Source: LMUY01 sp965199555 (GTDB lineage Bacteria > Pseudomonadota > Alphaproteobacteria > Acetobacterales > Acetobacteraceae). From it: 64,000 nucleotides of DNA. The position numbers and the translations under genes were made by a program. The stretch spans positions 62,001-126,000 of the forward strand of contig CBDASJ010000009.1 of NCBI GenBank assembly GCA_965199555.1, given 5' to 3'. The notes under the pieces are model-generated. The model made no database searches and was not told the DNA's origin. It saw only the letters and a program-made list of their open reading frames with translations. Shown here one piece after another: positions 26,361 through 34,568 of the stretch; the stretch's first letter is position 1; every line of letters starts with the position of its first letter.

Positions 26361-27659
26361 CTACCGCGTGAACATGCCGGCATAGCTCGGCAGCCAAAGC
26401 GCCAACTGCGGCAGGAAGGTCACGGCCAGCACCACAAGAAGCATGGCCACGATGAAGGGCGGGATTTCACGGAAGATTTCCCCCAGCGGCGTGCCGGTCA
26501 GCCCGCTCATCACGAACAGCAGCAGGCCGTGCGGCGGCAGCGTCAGCCCCACCATCATGTTCAGCACCACGACGATGCCGAAATGCACCAGGTTGATGTC
26601 GAGGTCCTGCGCGATCGGGATCAGCAGGGGAACGATCACCAGCAGGATCGTCACCTCGTCCAGGAAGATCGCCAGCACCAGCATCAGCAGGTTGACGCAC
26701 AGCAGGAATTGCGTCGACGTTAGGTGCCAGGACAGCAAGGTGCCCTGGATCAACTGCGGCACGTTCTCGTTGGCGACGGCGTAGTTGAAGACGAAGGCGC
26801 CGGCCATGATGGTGGCGATCATCGTGGTGGCCTTCACCGTGGCGAAGATCACCCCGAACAACTGCCGGACCCGCAGCGTGCGGTACACCAGCAGCGCCAG
26901 GGCCAGCGCGTAGGCGGCGGCGATGGCGGCGGCCTCGGTCGGCGTCGTCACGCCGGAATAGATCAGGCCCAGCAGGATCACGGGCAGCAGCAGCGGCGGG
27001 ATGGCGCGCACGAACACGCCGGGCAGCGCGCGCCACGGCGTGCGCGCTTCCCGCGGGAAGTCCCGCCGCCGCGACACGATGCCCACCGCTGCCATCAGCG
27101 CCGCCGCCAGCAGGGCCGCCGGCACCAGGCCGCCCAGCAGCATGGCGCCCACCGAGGCATTTGCGATCAGCGCGTAGAAGATCATCGGGATCGAGGTGGG
27201 CATCAGCGGCCCGAGCGTGGCGGACGCGACGGAAGTGGCGGCCGCGAAGCCGCGCGGGTAGCGGCCGTTCTGCGCCATCATGCGCGCCACGATCAGCCCG
27301 GGGCCGGACGCGTCCGCCACGGCGCTGCCGCTCATGCCGGAGAAGATCAGGTTCGACACCACGTTCACTTGCGCCAAGCCGCCGGGCAGGTGCCCCACCA
27401 GAGCGGAACCGCATCCGAGCAGCCGTTCGATCACGCCGCTGGCGTTCATGATGTTGGCCACGAAGATGAACAGCGGGATCGCGATCAACAGGTAGCTGTT
27501 GTACAGCCCGTTCATGGTCTGGTCGGTCACCAGGCCCAGATCCTGGTGGCTCGCGATCAGATAGGCGAATCCTGCGCCCAGCATGGACAGGCCGAGCGGC
27601 GCGCCCAGCACGGCGAACACGCCGAAGCTCCCCAGCAGCACCCAGAGCCCGAATGTCAT
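26361..27659 (-). CDS. dctM: TRAP transporter large permease (DctM)
   Basis: 432 residues with about 12 membrane segments. Family signatures include AVLGAPLGLSMLGAG, SGSAVADASGPG, MPTSIPMIFYALIA and GVTTPTEAAAIAAAYA. It carries solute with Na+ or H+ symport, using the binding protein encoded two genes upstream. The start ATG at 27659 is preceded by 7 bases from the dctQ stop. Upstream in-frame residues to 27863 are unconserved. Substrate is unknown; TRAP systems take C4-dicarboxylates, keto acids, aromatic acids and others. Confidence 0.94.
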   Translation of the reverse strand: MTFGLWVLLGSFGVFAVLGAPLGLSMLGAGFAYLIASHQDLGLVTDQTMNGLYNSYLLIAIPLFIFVANIMNASGVIERLLGCGSALVGHLPGGLAQVNVVSNLIFSGMSGSAVADASGPGLIVARMMAQNGRYPRGFAAATSVASATLGPLMPTSIPMIFYALIANASVGAMLLGGLVPAALLAAALMAAVGIVSRRRDFPREARTPWRALPGVFVRAIPPLLLPVILLGLIYSGVTTPTEAAAIAAAYALALALLVYRTLRVRQLFGVIFATVKATTMIATIMAGAFVFNYAVANENVPQLIQGTLLSWHLTSTQFLLCVNLLMLVLAIFLDEVTILLVIVPLLIPIAQDLDINLVHFGIVVVLNMMVGLTLPPHGLLLFVMSGLTGTPLGEIFREIPPFIVAMLLVVLAVTFLPQLALWLPSYAGMFTR

Positions 27660-27666
27660 CGCGGTG

Positions 27667-28167
27667 TCAGACCTGCGTGCGCCAATCCGGGCCGCACAGC
27701 CGCACCACCGACCAGGCGGCGCGCAGCGGAACCGTGGCGATGAACATGCCGAAGCACATGTAGACGTAGTCCAGCCGCAGCCCCAGCACCGGGGTGCGTT
27801 CGCGCCACAGGAACAGGATGTAGCCGATCGTGTCTGGCGCCACGTACAGGAACAGCCCGGCAAACAGCAGGCCGCGCACGATGCCCATCACCCGGCGCAC
27901 GCGGGGCGGCATGGCATGGGTCACCAGGTCGAACCGGACATGGTCGCGCTCGCCCATGATGAAGGCGTTGGCCCAGAAGATGATCCAGATGAACAGGATG
28001 ACGGACACCTCGTCCGCCCAGGCCATTTCGGCATGCTCGCCGTACCGCGCGATGATCTTGGCGCAGAAGATCGCGAACACGGCCACGAACATGCCCGCCG
28101 CGACCAGGTTCGCCGCCAACTGCGCGTAGCGCAGGACCCGCGCCCAGGGCGTTGCCGGCTGCGGCAT
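27667..28167 (-). CDS. dctQ: TRAP transporter small permease (DctQ)
   Basis: 166 residues with four hydrophobic segments, including EVSVILFIWIIFWANAFIMGERDHV, which is characteristic of DctQ. It joins DctM in the membrane. The start ATG shares one base with the stop codon of dctP (TAATG), so translation is coupled. The longer open frame reaching 28623 runs antisense to nothing conserved and inside dctP in another frame, and is not used. Confidence 0.9.
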   Translation of the reverse strand: MPQPATPWARVLRYAQLAANLVAAGMFVAVFAIFCAKIIARYGEHAEMAWADEVSVILFIWIIFWANAFIMGERDHVRFDLVTHAMPPRVRRVMGIVRGLLFAGLFLYVAPDTIGYILFLWRERTPVLGLRLDYVYMCFGMFIATVPLRAAWSVVRLCGPDWRTQV

Positions 28168-29153
28168 TACGCCGTTGCCTGCACCTGCTTCATCAGGGCC
28201 GCGTTCCAGGATTTCGCCATGTCGGACTCGGCATAGACCGTGTCGGCATTGGCGCGGAAGGCGGCGAGGTCCGGCGTATCCACGCTCATCCCGCGCGCGG
28301 CCAGCCCGGCGGTGATGGTCTTCTCGTCCGCCAACCGGCCTTCGTCGTTGGACGCGCCGGCCCGCTTGGCCGCCGCCTGCAACGCCGCCTTCTGCTCCGC
28401 CGTCAGCTTGTTCCAGGCGGGCGTGGCGATGTTGATGAAGACCGGCTGCACCATGTGGCTCGTCAGCACGACCTGCTCCGTCACCTCGTAGAGCTTCGCG
28501 GCGTTGAAGATGGATAGCGGGTTCTCCTGCCCATCGATCGTGCCGGTCTTCAGCGCCAGGTACACTTCCGGCATGCCCATCGGCACGGCGTTGACCCCGA
28601 GCGAGCGGCCGAGCAACAGCCATTCCGGGCCGGCCGTCATGCGCATCTTGATGCCGGCCAGGTCCGCCGGGGTCTTGGCCGCGCGGCGCTTGCGCAGGTT
28701 GACCTGGCGCGTGCCGAGATAGGCCACCGCGAGGATTTCGATCCCCATCTTGTCCGACACGTCGCGGCGGTAGGTGTCGCCGATCGGCCCGTCGAACACG
28801 TGCCGCAGGTGGTCATAGTCGCGGAACAGGTAGCCGCGGTTGAGGAAGCCGTATTCGGGGATTTGCTGCGCCACCTCGAAGGTGGTCATCGTGCTCATCT
28901 CCAGCGTGCCGCGCTGCATCGCCGGCACCTCGGTGCCCTGCTTGAACAGGGTGCCGGCCGGGTAGACCTCCATCGCCAGGCCGGTCTTCGCCGGGTCGAG
29001 GTCACCCTTCATCTGCTCCAGCGCCTTGGACAGGAAGTCGCTGGGCGGCGCCGCGGTGGAAACGCGGAGGCGCGTGGTCGCCGTTTGGGCCCGCGACGCC
29101 CCGGCGAGGGAGGCTGCGGCCAGGGTCGTGAGCGTGGCGCGTCGGGTGATCAT
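28167..29153 (-). CDS. dctP: TRAP transporter solute-binding protein (DctP)
   Basis: 328 residues. GGAGG lies 5 bases before the ATG at 29153. The N-terminus MITRRATLTTLAAASLAGAS has a twin-arginine motif followed by a signal-type hydrophobic core. DctP features include EVYPAGTLFKQGTE, GIKMRMTAGPEW (with the carboxylate-binding Arg) and KTGTIDGQENPLS. It binds the ligand in the periplasm. It is encoded 26 bases after the FAH-family hydrolase and probably belongs to the same transcript. Confidence 0.92.
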   Translation of the reverse strand: MITRRATLTTLAAASLAGASRAQTATTRLRVSTAAPPSDFLSKALEQMKGDLDPAKTGLAMEVYPAGTLFKQGTEVPAMQRGTLEMSTMTTFEVAQQIPEYGFLNRGYLFRDYDHLRHVFDGPIGDTYRRDVSDKMGIEILAVAYLGTRQVNLRKRRAAKTPADLAGIKMRMTAGPEWLLLGRSLGVNAVPMGMPEVYLALKTGTIDGQENPLSIFNAAKLYEVTEQVVLTSHMVQPVFINIATPAWNKLTAEQKAALQAAAKRAGASNDEGRLADEKTITAGLAARGMSVDTPDLAAFRANADTVYAESDMAKSWNAALMKQVQATA

Positions 29154-29179
29154 GGCAGCCTCCTGCAATTGGGGTGGGT

Positions 29180-30082
29180 TCAGCCGTTCGGCGCCTGGAT
29201 GCGCACGGACAGGCTGCCGATGCCGTCGACCGCCGCCACCACCTGGTCGCCCACGGCCAGAAACGTGCCCTTCGGCACGCCGACGCCGGCCGGCGTCCCA
29301 GTCAGCAGCACGTCGCCGGGGTCAAGCGTCATGATGCGGGACGCGATGGCGATCTGTTCGGCAATGGAGAAGATCATCTGGCTTGTGCGGCCGTCCTGCT
29401 TCGGCGCGCCGTTGACGCTGAGCTGCAGCCCAACATCCTGCCAATCCGCATGCGTATCCGCCGGCACGAAGCGCGGGCCGAGCGGGCAGCACGTGTCGTT
29501 GGCTTTACCCGCCACCCAGTCCAGCTTGTAGAAGGTTTCCGGCGCGCGATTATGGTCGCGGGCGGAGAAATCCACCGCCACGGTGTAGCCGGCGACGTGC
29601 TCCAGTGCGGTTTCCGCCGAAACATTGCGGGCGCGGCGGCCGATCACCGCGGCCAGCTCCACTTCCCAATCGAAGGCGGCCGTGCCGATCGGCATGTGCA
29701 CCGTGTCACCCTCGCCGACCACGGCGTTGCGCGCCGGTTTCATAAAGAAGAACAGCCGCTGCTCCGCCTTCTTGGCGCCCGGCATGCCCATTTCGGCCAA
29801 GTGGTCGAAATAGTTCGCGCCGGCGCACAGCACCTTGCCGGGGTATAGCAGCGGCGAAAGGCGCGGCCCGGCGGCCACCTTGTCCGCGGGGTCGAGGGTC
29901 GCCAGGCTCGCCTCGATCGCGGCGCGGGACCGGTCCCAATCCGCGAACAAATCCATCGCCGTCGCCATGCCGGGCAGGCCGGCACGGGCCAGGGTGGGCT
30001 GCAGGCGGTACAGCGCGCCGTCCACTTCCAAGCAGGCAGTCGGTTGCCCGGCAGCAATGGTGGCGATCGACCAGGTCGGCAT
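29180..30082 (-). CDS. Fumarylacetoacetate hydrolase family protein
   Basis: 300 residues. The FAH catalytic domain starts near residue 82 with VLCAGANYFDHLAEMG. The metal-binding acidic residues are in FDWEVELAAVIGR and AVDFSARDHN, followed by MTLDPGDVLLTGTPAGVG. Members cleave C-C bonds in acylpyruvates or hydrolyse/decarboxylate related dioxo acids. Being first in the operon with the TRAP genes and divergent from a GntR regulator, it likely acts on the imported compound. Confidence 0.9.
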   Translation of the reverse strand: MPTWSIATIAAGQPTACLEVDGALYRLQPTLARAGLPGMATAMDLFADWDRSRAAIEASLATLDPADKVAAGPRLSPLLYPGKVLCAGANYFDHLAEMGMPGAKKAEQRLFFFMKPARNAVVGEGDTVHMPIGTAAFDWEVELAAVIGRRARNVSAETALEHVAGYTVAVDFSARDHNRAPETFYKLDWVAGKANDTCCPLGPRFVPADTHADWQDVGLQLSVNGAPKQDGRTSQMIFSIAEQIAIASRIMTLDPGDVLLTGTPAGVGVPKGTFLAVGDQVVAAVDGIGSLSVRIQAPNG

Positions 30083-30107
30083 GGCATCCCTTCAGCCCGC
30101 AACGAGC

Positions 30108-30136
30108 TTGCTATAAAACTACGATGAATTTATAAA
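30108..30136 (+). promoter_or_regulatory. Sigma-70-like promoter for the GntR gene, in an AT-rich divergent region
   Basis: TTGCTA (30108-30113), a 17-base spacer and TATAAA (30131-30136) make a good -35/-10 pair on the plus strand, 27 bases before the ATG at 30163. The same region has TATAAA at 30112 and the palindrome TTTATAAA at 30129-30136. These could also serve the divergent FAH/TRAP operon or be bound by the GntR protein. AT richness stands out strongly from the surroundings. Confidence 0.5.
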
Positions 30137-30162
30137 ATCCTGGGGTCAACAGGAAATCGGTG

Positions 30163-30882
30163 ATGGACTCGGCATCCGACGCCCGGCCGCAACCGCCACC
30201 CTCGCTGACGGACCGCGCCTACCACCTGCTGCGCGGGGAAATCCTGCATGGCGCGCTGATGCCGGGCGAGCGGCTGCGCGTGGCGGATTTGCGCGACCGG
30301 TTCGAGCTTGGGCTGACGCCGATCCGGGAAGCCTTGATGCGCCTGTCCGTGGAAGGCCTGGTGGAAGCGGAAACCCACCGCGGCTCCCGCGTGATGGAGC
30401 TGTCGCGGGTGGAGCTGGCGGACCTGATGGCGACCCGGCGGGATATCGAGCGGCTGTGCCTGTTCGGGGCGATCGCGCATGGCGACGCGGCGTGGGAAGC
30501 GGAGATCGTGTCCGCGCTGCATTTGCTGACCCGCACGGAGCTGCCGACCTCGCCCGACGACCGGGCGACCGCGGAGCAATGGGAGTCGCGGCACCGGCGG
30601 CTGCACGCGGCGCTGGTGGCGGCCTGCCCGTCGCCGTGGCTGAAACGGTTCTGGACCACGCTGGCCGACCATTCGGAGCGGTATCGCAAGATACGGCTGC
30701 TCAACCACCGCGAAACCAAGGCGCTGGTGCGCGACGTCAATGCGGAGCATGCCGCCATCGTGGCGGCGGTGATCGGCCGCGACGCGGAACAGGCCGCGAC
30801 GCTGATGGACGCGCATCTCCTGGCGACGGAACGGGGCGTCGCCGCATTGCTGAACGCCGAACCGAAGGGAACCGATGCATGA
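30163..30882 (+). CDS. GntR-family transcriptional regulator, FadR/FCD subfamily
   Basis: 239 residues. The N-terminal winged helix reads TDRAYHLLRGEILHGALMPGERLRVADL with recognition helix LTPIREALMRL. The C-terminal all-helical FCD domain contains the His-rich metal/ligand sites SRHRRLHAAL and NAEHAAIV. It probably represses the divergent FAH-TRAP operon until a carboxylate ligand binds. ATG 30163 is preferred over GTG 30160 because AGGAA lies 7 bases before it. Its stop overlaps the next gene by 4 bases. Confidence 0.9.
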   Translation: MDSASDARPQPPPSLTDRAYHLLRGEILHGALMPGERLRVADLRDRFELGLTPIREALMRLSVEGLVEAETHRGSRVMELSRVELADLMATRRDIERLCLFGAIAHGDAAWEAEIVSALHLLTRTELPTSPDDRATAEQWESRHRRLHAALVAACPSPWLKRFWTTLADHSERYRKIRLLNHRETKALVRDVNAEHAAIVAAVIGRDAEQAATLMDAHLLATERGVAALLNAEPKGTDA

Positions 30883-31217
30883 TCATCCGCAGCGCCATGT
30901 TGGAGGGCAGCGTGGCGGAAGCCGACCGCACCGCCTTCGACCGGCAGATGGAAGGCACCGTGCTGCACGCCATCGCCACCTACCCCGGCCTGCGGGAGGT
31001 GCGGCTGCGCAAGCCGGCCGAAACCGAGTCCGGGGCACCGGCGATCTACGTGCAGTTCGACCTGTATTTCGACGATTTGGCGGCGATGCAGGCTGCCCTG
31101 GCCAGCCCGGTGCGGCACCAGGTGCGCGAAACCATCGCCGCCGTCATGCCCCTGTTCAAGGGCCGCGTGTATCACCTGGTCATGCAGGAAGGACCGCCGG
31201 TACAGCCAGAGCACTGA
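30879..31217 (+). CDS. Single-domain EthD-like protein
   Basis: 112 residues with the dimeric alpha-beta barrel pattern: strand MIIRSAMLEGSV, helix DRQMEGTVLHAIATYPGLREVRLR and strand YVQFDLYFDDLAAMQAAL. The role is unknown; similar small proteins accompany catabolic genes and may be isomerases, lactonases or monooxygenase-like enzymes. It is co-translated with the GntR regulator (ATGA overlap), which ties it to the FAH/TRAP system. Confidence 0.75.
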   Translation: MIIRSAMLEGSVAEADRTAFDRQMEGTVLHAIATYPGLREVRLRKPAETESGAPAIYVQFDLYFDDLAAMQAALASPVRHQVRETIAAVMPLFKGRVYHLVMQEGPPVQPEH

Positions 31218-31218
31218 A

Positions 31219-31788
31219 ATGGCCGTCCCGGCAGCGGCGGCGATGCCGGTGCAAAGCTTCTTCACGGAAACGCTGGACACGCCGACGGGCGCTATCCAGA
31301 TCGTCACCGATGCGGCCGGCACGCTGCGGGCGGTGGACTGGGACGACCACGCGCACCGGCTGCACCGGCTCATGGCGCGTTTCTATGGCGCCGGCCAGGT
31401 CGACTTGCAGCCGGCGGAGCGCCGCTCGGCCGCCAGCGTGGCGCTGCAAGCGTATTTCGCCGGTGACACGGGCGCGATCACCGACCTGCCCACGGCAAGC
31501 AACGGGACGCCGTTCCAACGCCTGGTTTGGGACGCCCTGCGCACGATCCCGCCGGGCAGCACGCTCAGCTACAGCGCGCTGGCGGCCCGCATCGGCCGGC
31601 CGGCCGCGATCCGCGCGGTGGGGCTGGCCAACGGCGCCAACCCGATCTCCATCGTGGTGCCGTGCCATCGCGTAATCGGCGCGAACGGCTCGCTGACCGG
31701 CTTCGGCGGCGGCGTGGCGCGCAAGCGGTGGCTGCTGGCGCACGAGGACCGTACGCCCAGCCTATGGACGGCGCAGGGCAATGACTAA
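31219..31788 (+). CDS. ogt: Methylated-DNA--[protein]-cysteine S-methyltransferase
   Basis: 189 residues. Direct repair of O6-alkylguanine by suicide transfer to Cys149 in the invariant PCHRV motif. The DNA-binding part upstream has TPFQRLVWDALRTIPPGSTLSY and the Arg-finger region, and SLTGFGGGVARKRWLLAHE follows. Length and single-domain form match Ogt rather than Ada. It starts one base after the EthD-like gene. Its 3' end overlaps the Nudix gene on the other strand by 4 bases. Confidence 0.93.
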   Translation: MAVPAAAAMPVQSFFTETLDTPTGAIQIVTDAAGTLRAVDWDDHAHRLHRLMARFYGAGQVDLQPAERRSAASVALQAYFAGDTGAITDLPTASNGTPFQRLVWDALRTIPPGSTLSYSALAARIGRPAAIRAVGLANGANPISIVVPCHRVIGANGSLTGFGGGVARKRWLLAHEDRTPSLWTAQGND

Positions 31789-32342
31789 AGCCTGACCCGC
31801 CCGGCCGCGGACAATGCCAGGAGCAGGATGCCGACATGCATCGCCTGCTGCAGAACGCCGGCCTGCAGGTCGCGCAGGAGGTCGGCGACGGGCACGCACC
31901 GGACGCGCAGACCTTCCTCGCCGTCCTCCAGGGTCGGCTCGCCGACGCGGCGGCAGCCGGTGGCCAGCACCGCGTGGATGCGGTTGGTTTGCGTGGCCGG
32001 GTTGGGAAACAGGCTGCTCACGAGTTGCCAGTCCTTCCCGGCAAAGCCGGTTTCCTCCGCCAGTTCGCGCCTGGCCGCGGCGACCGGGTCGGCATCGGCG
32101 GCATCGATCATGCCGCCGGGCAGCTCCAGGCAGGTGGTGCCGACACCGTGCCGGTATTGCTCCACCAGGACCAACTGGTCGTCCTCGGTCAGCGCCGCGA
32201 CGTGCACCCAGTCGCGGTATTCCAGAACGTAATAGGGCGCGATCTCCCGCCCGCCGGGGGTGACGCACCGGTCTGCCCGCAGGTTGATCCAGCGGTCCTG
32301 CACCAGCCGCTCGGAAGACAGGGTTCGCCACGGCTTGATCAT
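31785..32342 (-). CDS. Nudix hydrolase, ADP-ribose pyrophosphatase-like
   Basis: 185 residues from the ATG at 32342. The Nudix box is recognisable as LPGGMIDAADADPV followed by AARRELAEETGF; the first acidic position is Asp rather than Glu, while the REL-EETG core is intact. Members hydrolyse nucleoside diphosphates linked to another group, often ADP-ribose. The 5' half of this gene is repeated in damaged form just upstream (32449-32836). The frame stays open to 32444, but the extra residues are not family-like. Confidence 0.88.
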   Translation of the reverse strand: MIKPWRTLSSERLVQDRWINLRADRCVTPGGREIAPYYVLEYRDWVHVAALTEDDQLVLVEQYRHGVGTTCLELPGGMIDAADADPVAAARRELAEETGFAGKDWQLVSSLFPNPATQTNRIHAVLATGCRRVGEPTLEDGEEGLRVRCVPVADLLRDLQAGVLQQAMHVGILLLALSAAGRVRL

Positions 32343-32370
32343 GCGGCGTCTTAGCCGCGCCGGCGCCGCG
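32151..32370 (-). repeat. Intact copy of the duplicated Nudix 5' half
   Basis: This segment covers the first about 64 codons of the Nudix gene plus 28 upstream bases. It recurs, at very high identity over several blocks, at 32449-32836 in the same orientation, offset by 298 bases. The shared blocks include CCGGTATTGCTCCACCAGGA and GGTCGTCCTCGGTCAGCGCC. Confidence 0.85.
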
Positions 32371-32572
32371 TCGCCGACAGGCGTCCGTGACGCCCAACGC
32401 AGGAAAGCGAGGGCGTTACGCAGGCACTCCCAATCCTTGGCCAAGCGTCCGGTATTGCTCCACCAGGACCAGCTGGTCGTCCTCGGTCAGCGCCGCGACG
32501 TGCACCCAGTCGCATAGTATTCCAGAACGTAATAGGCCCGCGAGGCTCCCGCCCGCCGGGGGTGAGCCGCAC

Positions 32573-32700
32573 GGACGTGGCGCTTCTTGCCTTTGATTTT
32601 CTTGCCCGCATCAAAGCCGGGCGGGTCCGAAATCCCCCTTTTTCCGCGCTCTTGACACTTTGACTGTCGATAATGCCCCAGGCGACGTAAAGCGCGTGGT
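32573..32700 (-). mobile_element. IS5-family transposase remnant, DDE core part
   Basis: About 128 bases whose minus-strand translation gives HHALYVA, then IIDSQSVKSAEKGG, then in another frame PPGFDAGKKIKGKKRHV. These are the conserved first-Asp region and following Lys-rich segment of IS5-type (IS427-like) transposases. In complete proteins about 15 residues normally separate ALYV from the IIDSQSVK motif; here they are missing, so the fragment is internally deleted. No inverted repeats or target duplication are visible. Confidence 0.75.
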
Positions 32701-32770
32701 GCAGGTTGATCCGAAGCGGTCCTGCGCCAGCCGCTCGGAAGCCCAGGGTGCTCGCCACGGCTCGCGATCA

Positions 32771-32806
32771 CCGTCCGCTTGTTGCCACCCCGCTTGGCGC
32801 GAGGGA
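32771..32806 (-). mobile_element. IS5-family transposase remnant, N-terminal part
   Basis: 36 bases inserted in the Nudix copy, coding PRAKRGGNKRTV, which matches the N-terminal motif of the same IS5-type transposases. It lies upstream of the DDE-core remnant in the correct order, separated by Nudix sequence of about 65 bases. Confidence 0.6.
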
Positions 32807-32847
32807 TGCGGTCGTCTTAGCCGCGCCGGCGCCGCGACTCGCTACCC

Positions 32848-34077
32848 TCACCCCGGCGGCAGGTCCTTGTCAGCCGGGACGGCGTGCCAGGTCCAGGCCA
32901 GGCTGCCCAGCAGCATCGCCGCGGTGACCAGGAAGACCCAGTGCAGGCCAAAGGCCGCGGCCACCGCGCCGCCGGTCAGTGGACCCACGGAATTGCCCAG
33001 GAAGGTGGCCGAGGCGGTCAGCCCGAACACGGTGCCGCGCTGCCCGGGGCTCGCCATGCGCCCGATCAGCGCGTTGGCGGTCGGCAGGATGCCGCCCACG
33101 AACAGGCCCACCCCGAAGCGCTCGGCGACGAACAGCCAGTAGCTGTCGGCGAAGGCCTGCGGGATGCTGAACAACGCCGCCCCGAACAGGCTGATCAGCA
33201 GCACCCGGCGATAGCCGAGCACGTCGCTACGCTTGCCCAGGAAGGGCGAGGCGATGATGTCGGCCAGACCGGTCATGGAAAACGCGAACCCGCTCAACGT
33301 CGCGAGGTTGGGCGCCGCGCCGACCAGCGACTGCACGTACAGCGTGATCACCGGCTGGACGGAGCGGACGCCGAACTGCGCCAGCAGCAGCACGACGAAC
33401 AGCGGCAGCATGCCCGTGCCGGCCAACAGCACGCGCAGGCCGGACAAGGCGGAGCCGCGCTTGGCCGTTTTCGGCTCGGGCGTGAAACGCTCCCGCACCA
33501 GGACGGCGCTGACCACCGTCACCGTGGCGGCGATGCCGCTGGTCACGAAGAACGGCACCCGGTTGCTGCCCGAGAAATCCGCCACCGCGCCGCCCACCAG
33601 CGGGCCGACCAGCCCGCCGATCAACTGCCCGGTGCTGAGCCAGCCTAGCGCGTAGCCGAGCCGCTTGGCCGGCACCTGGCTCGCCACCAGGGTGATCGCC
33701 GTGGCGGAGAAGCCGGCAAATGCCCCCATCAGCGCGCGCAGGCCGAAGAACTGCCACACGTTCTGCGACAACCCCATCAACGCCGTGAACAGGCTGATGG
33801 CGACCATGGAGCGCAGCAGCATGACTTTGCGGCCGCTCCGGTCGCTGAGCCGGCCCCAGAGCGGCGACGCGAAGGCGGCCACGAACGGCGTGGCCGCGTT
33901 CAGCACGCCGGTCCACAGGTCGATGGCGGCGGCGCCGTGCACCCCCAGTTGCGGCAGGAACAGCGGCATCACCGGGCTCAGCACGGTGAAGGACAAGGTC
34001 ATGAAGAACTGGATCGCCACCATCATCCACAGCGTGCGGGCGTGGTTTGGCGGCTCGGCCGCGGCTGGTTCGCTCAC
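32848..34077 (-). CDS. MFS transporter, multidrug-efflux type
   Basis: 409 residues with 12 predicted membrane helices. The MFS motif A is clear (GRLSDRSGRKVMLL between helices 2 and 3), with repeat halves joined by the loop FTPEPKTAKRG. A second motif-A-like GKRSDVLGYRRVLL lies in the C-terminal half. It probably exports small molecules. Start is GTG 34077 (TTG at 34080 also possible), with AAGGTGG upstream. It lies just downstream of the Nudix/IS mosaic. Confidence 0.87.
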   Translation of the reverse strand: MSEPAAAEPPNHARTLWMMVAIQFFMTLSFTVLSPVMPLFLPQLGVHGAAAIDLWTGVLNAATPFVAAFASPLWGRLSDRSGRKVMLLRSMVAISLFTALMGLSQNVWQFFGLRALMGAFAGFSATAITLVASQVPAKRLGYALGWLSTGQLIGGLVGPLVGGAVADFSGSNRVPFFVTSGIAATVTVVSAVLVRERFTPEPKTAKRGSALSGLRVLLAGTGMLPLFVVLLLAQFGVRSVQPVITLYVQSLVGAAPNLATLSGFAFSMTGLADIIASPFLGKRSDVLGYRRVLLISLFGAALFSIPQAFADSYWLFVAERFGVGLFVGGILPTANALIGRMASPGQRGTVFGLTASATFLGNSVGPLTGGAVAAAFGLHWVFLVTAAMLLGSLAWTWHAVPADKDLPPG

Positions 34078-34108
34078 CAAAGGGCCGCCACCTTGCGCAG
34101 GGCGGCCG

Positions 34109-34498
34109 TCATTGGCCGCCGCAGGACAAATCCCCTTCGGTGCAGTTCGCCTGGCTGGACAGCCGCTCCGTTTGGGCGCGGGTCAGTTCCTCCAGGCATT
34201 GCGACAGGACGAAGGGGTGGATGCTGCCATCCGCACTACCCAGCGTGTCGAACGAGCATTGGGCGTCGCGATACGCCACCCAGGCGCGCTGCGCCGTTTG
34301 CAAGGCGGCGCGGCCCGGCGGACTCAGCTTGGCGAGCAGCTTGCCGTAGCTCGCGTTCAGCGCCTTGTCGGCTGCCCGGTATTGCGCGTCGGCGCATTGG
34401 TTCATCGCCGCCTGGTTTGGCTGGTCGCCGCAGGACGGGGCCGCCACCGCCGGCGCCGCCGCGCAGACCAGCATCGCCGCGACTGCAAAGCGCCCCAT
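34109..34498 (-). CDS. LprI-like secreted protein (lysozyme inhibitor LprI domain)
   Basis: 129 residues. A signal peptide (MGRFAVAAMLVCAAAPAVAA) precedes a four-Cys domain: CGDQPNQAAMNQCAD, the long helix KALNASYGKLLAKL, WVAYRDAQCSF and LSQCLEELTRAQTERL, which is the LprI/DUF1311 pattern. Such proteins are periplasmic, and some inhibit lysozyme. A strong AAGGAGG lies 6 bases before the ATG. It follows the M3 peptidase region and precedes the MFS gene on the same strand. Confidence 0.83.
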   Translation of the reverse strand: MGRFAVAAMLVCAAAPAVAAPSCGDQPNQAAMNQCADAQYRAADKALNASYGKLLAKLSPPGRAALQTAQRAWVAYRDAQCSFDTLGSADGSIHPFVLSQCLEELTRAQTERLSSQANCTEGDLSCGGQ

Positions 34499-34568
34499 GC
34501 AACCCTCCTTTCGCCGACCGTCGCCGTGTTTATGGCAGCGGCGCCGCCGACGCCATCGGGCTTGCGCC

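Larger units (their letters stand above)
32449..32836 (-). pseudogene. Broken Nudix copy interleaved with IS5-family transposase fragments
   Basis: On the minus strand this reads, in order: upstream flank shared with the intact gene, an insert coding PRAKRGGNKRTV, Nudix start region, an insert coding HHALYVA and IIDSQSVKSAEKGG and GFDAGKKIKGKKRHV, then Nudix again to the stretch coding VLVEQYR. There are also small indels (for example TCGCATAGTATT against TCGCGGTATT). Both Nudix and transposase parts keep their own order and orientation. No product can be made. The region 32343-32847 holds no intact gene. Confidence 0.8.
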
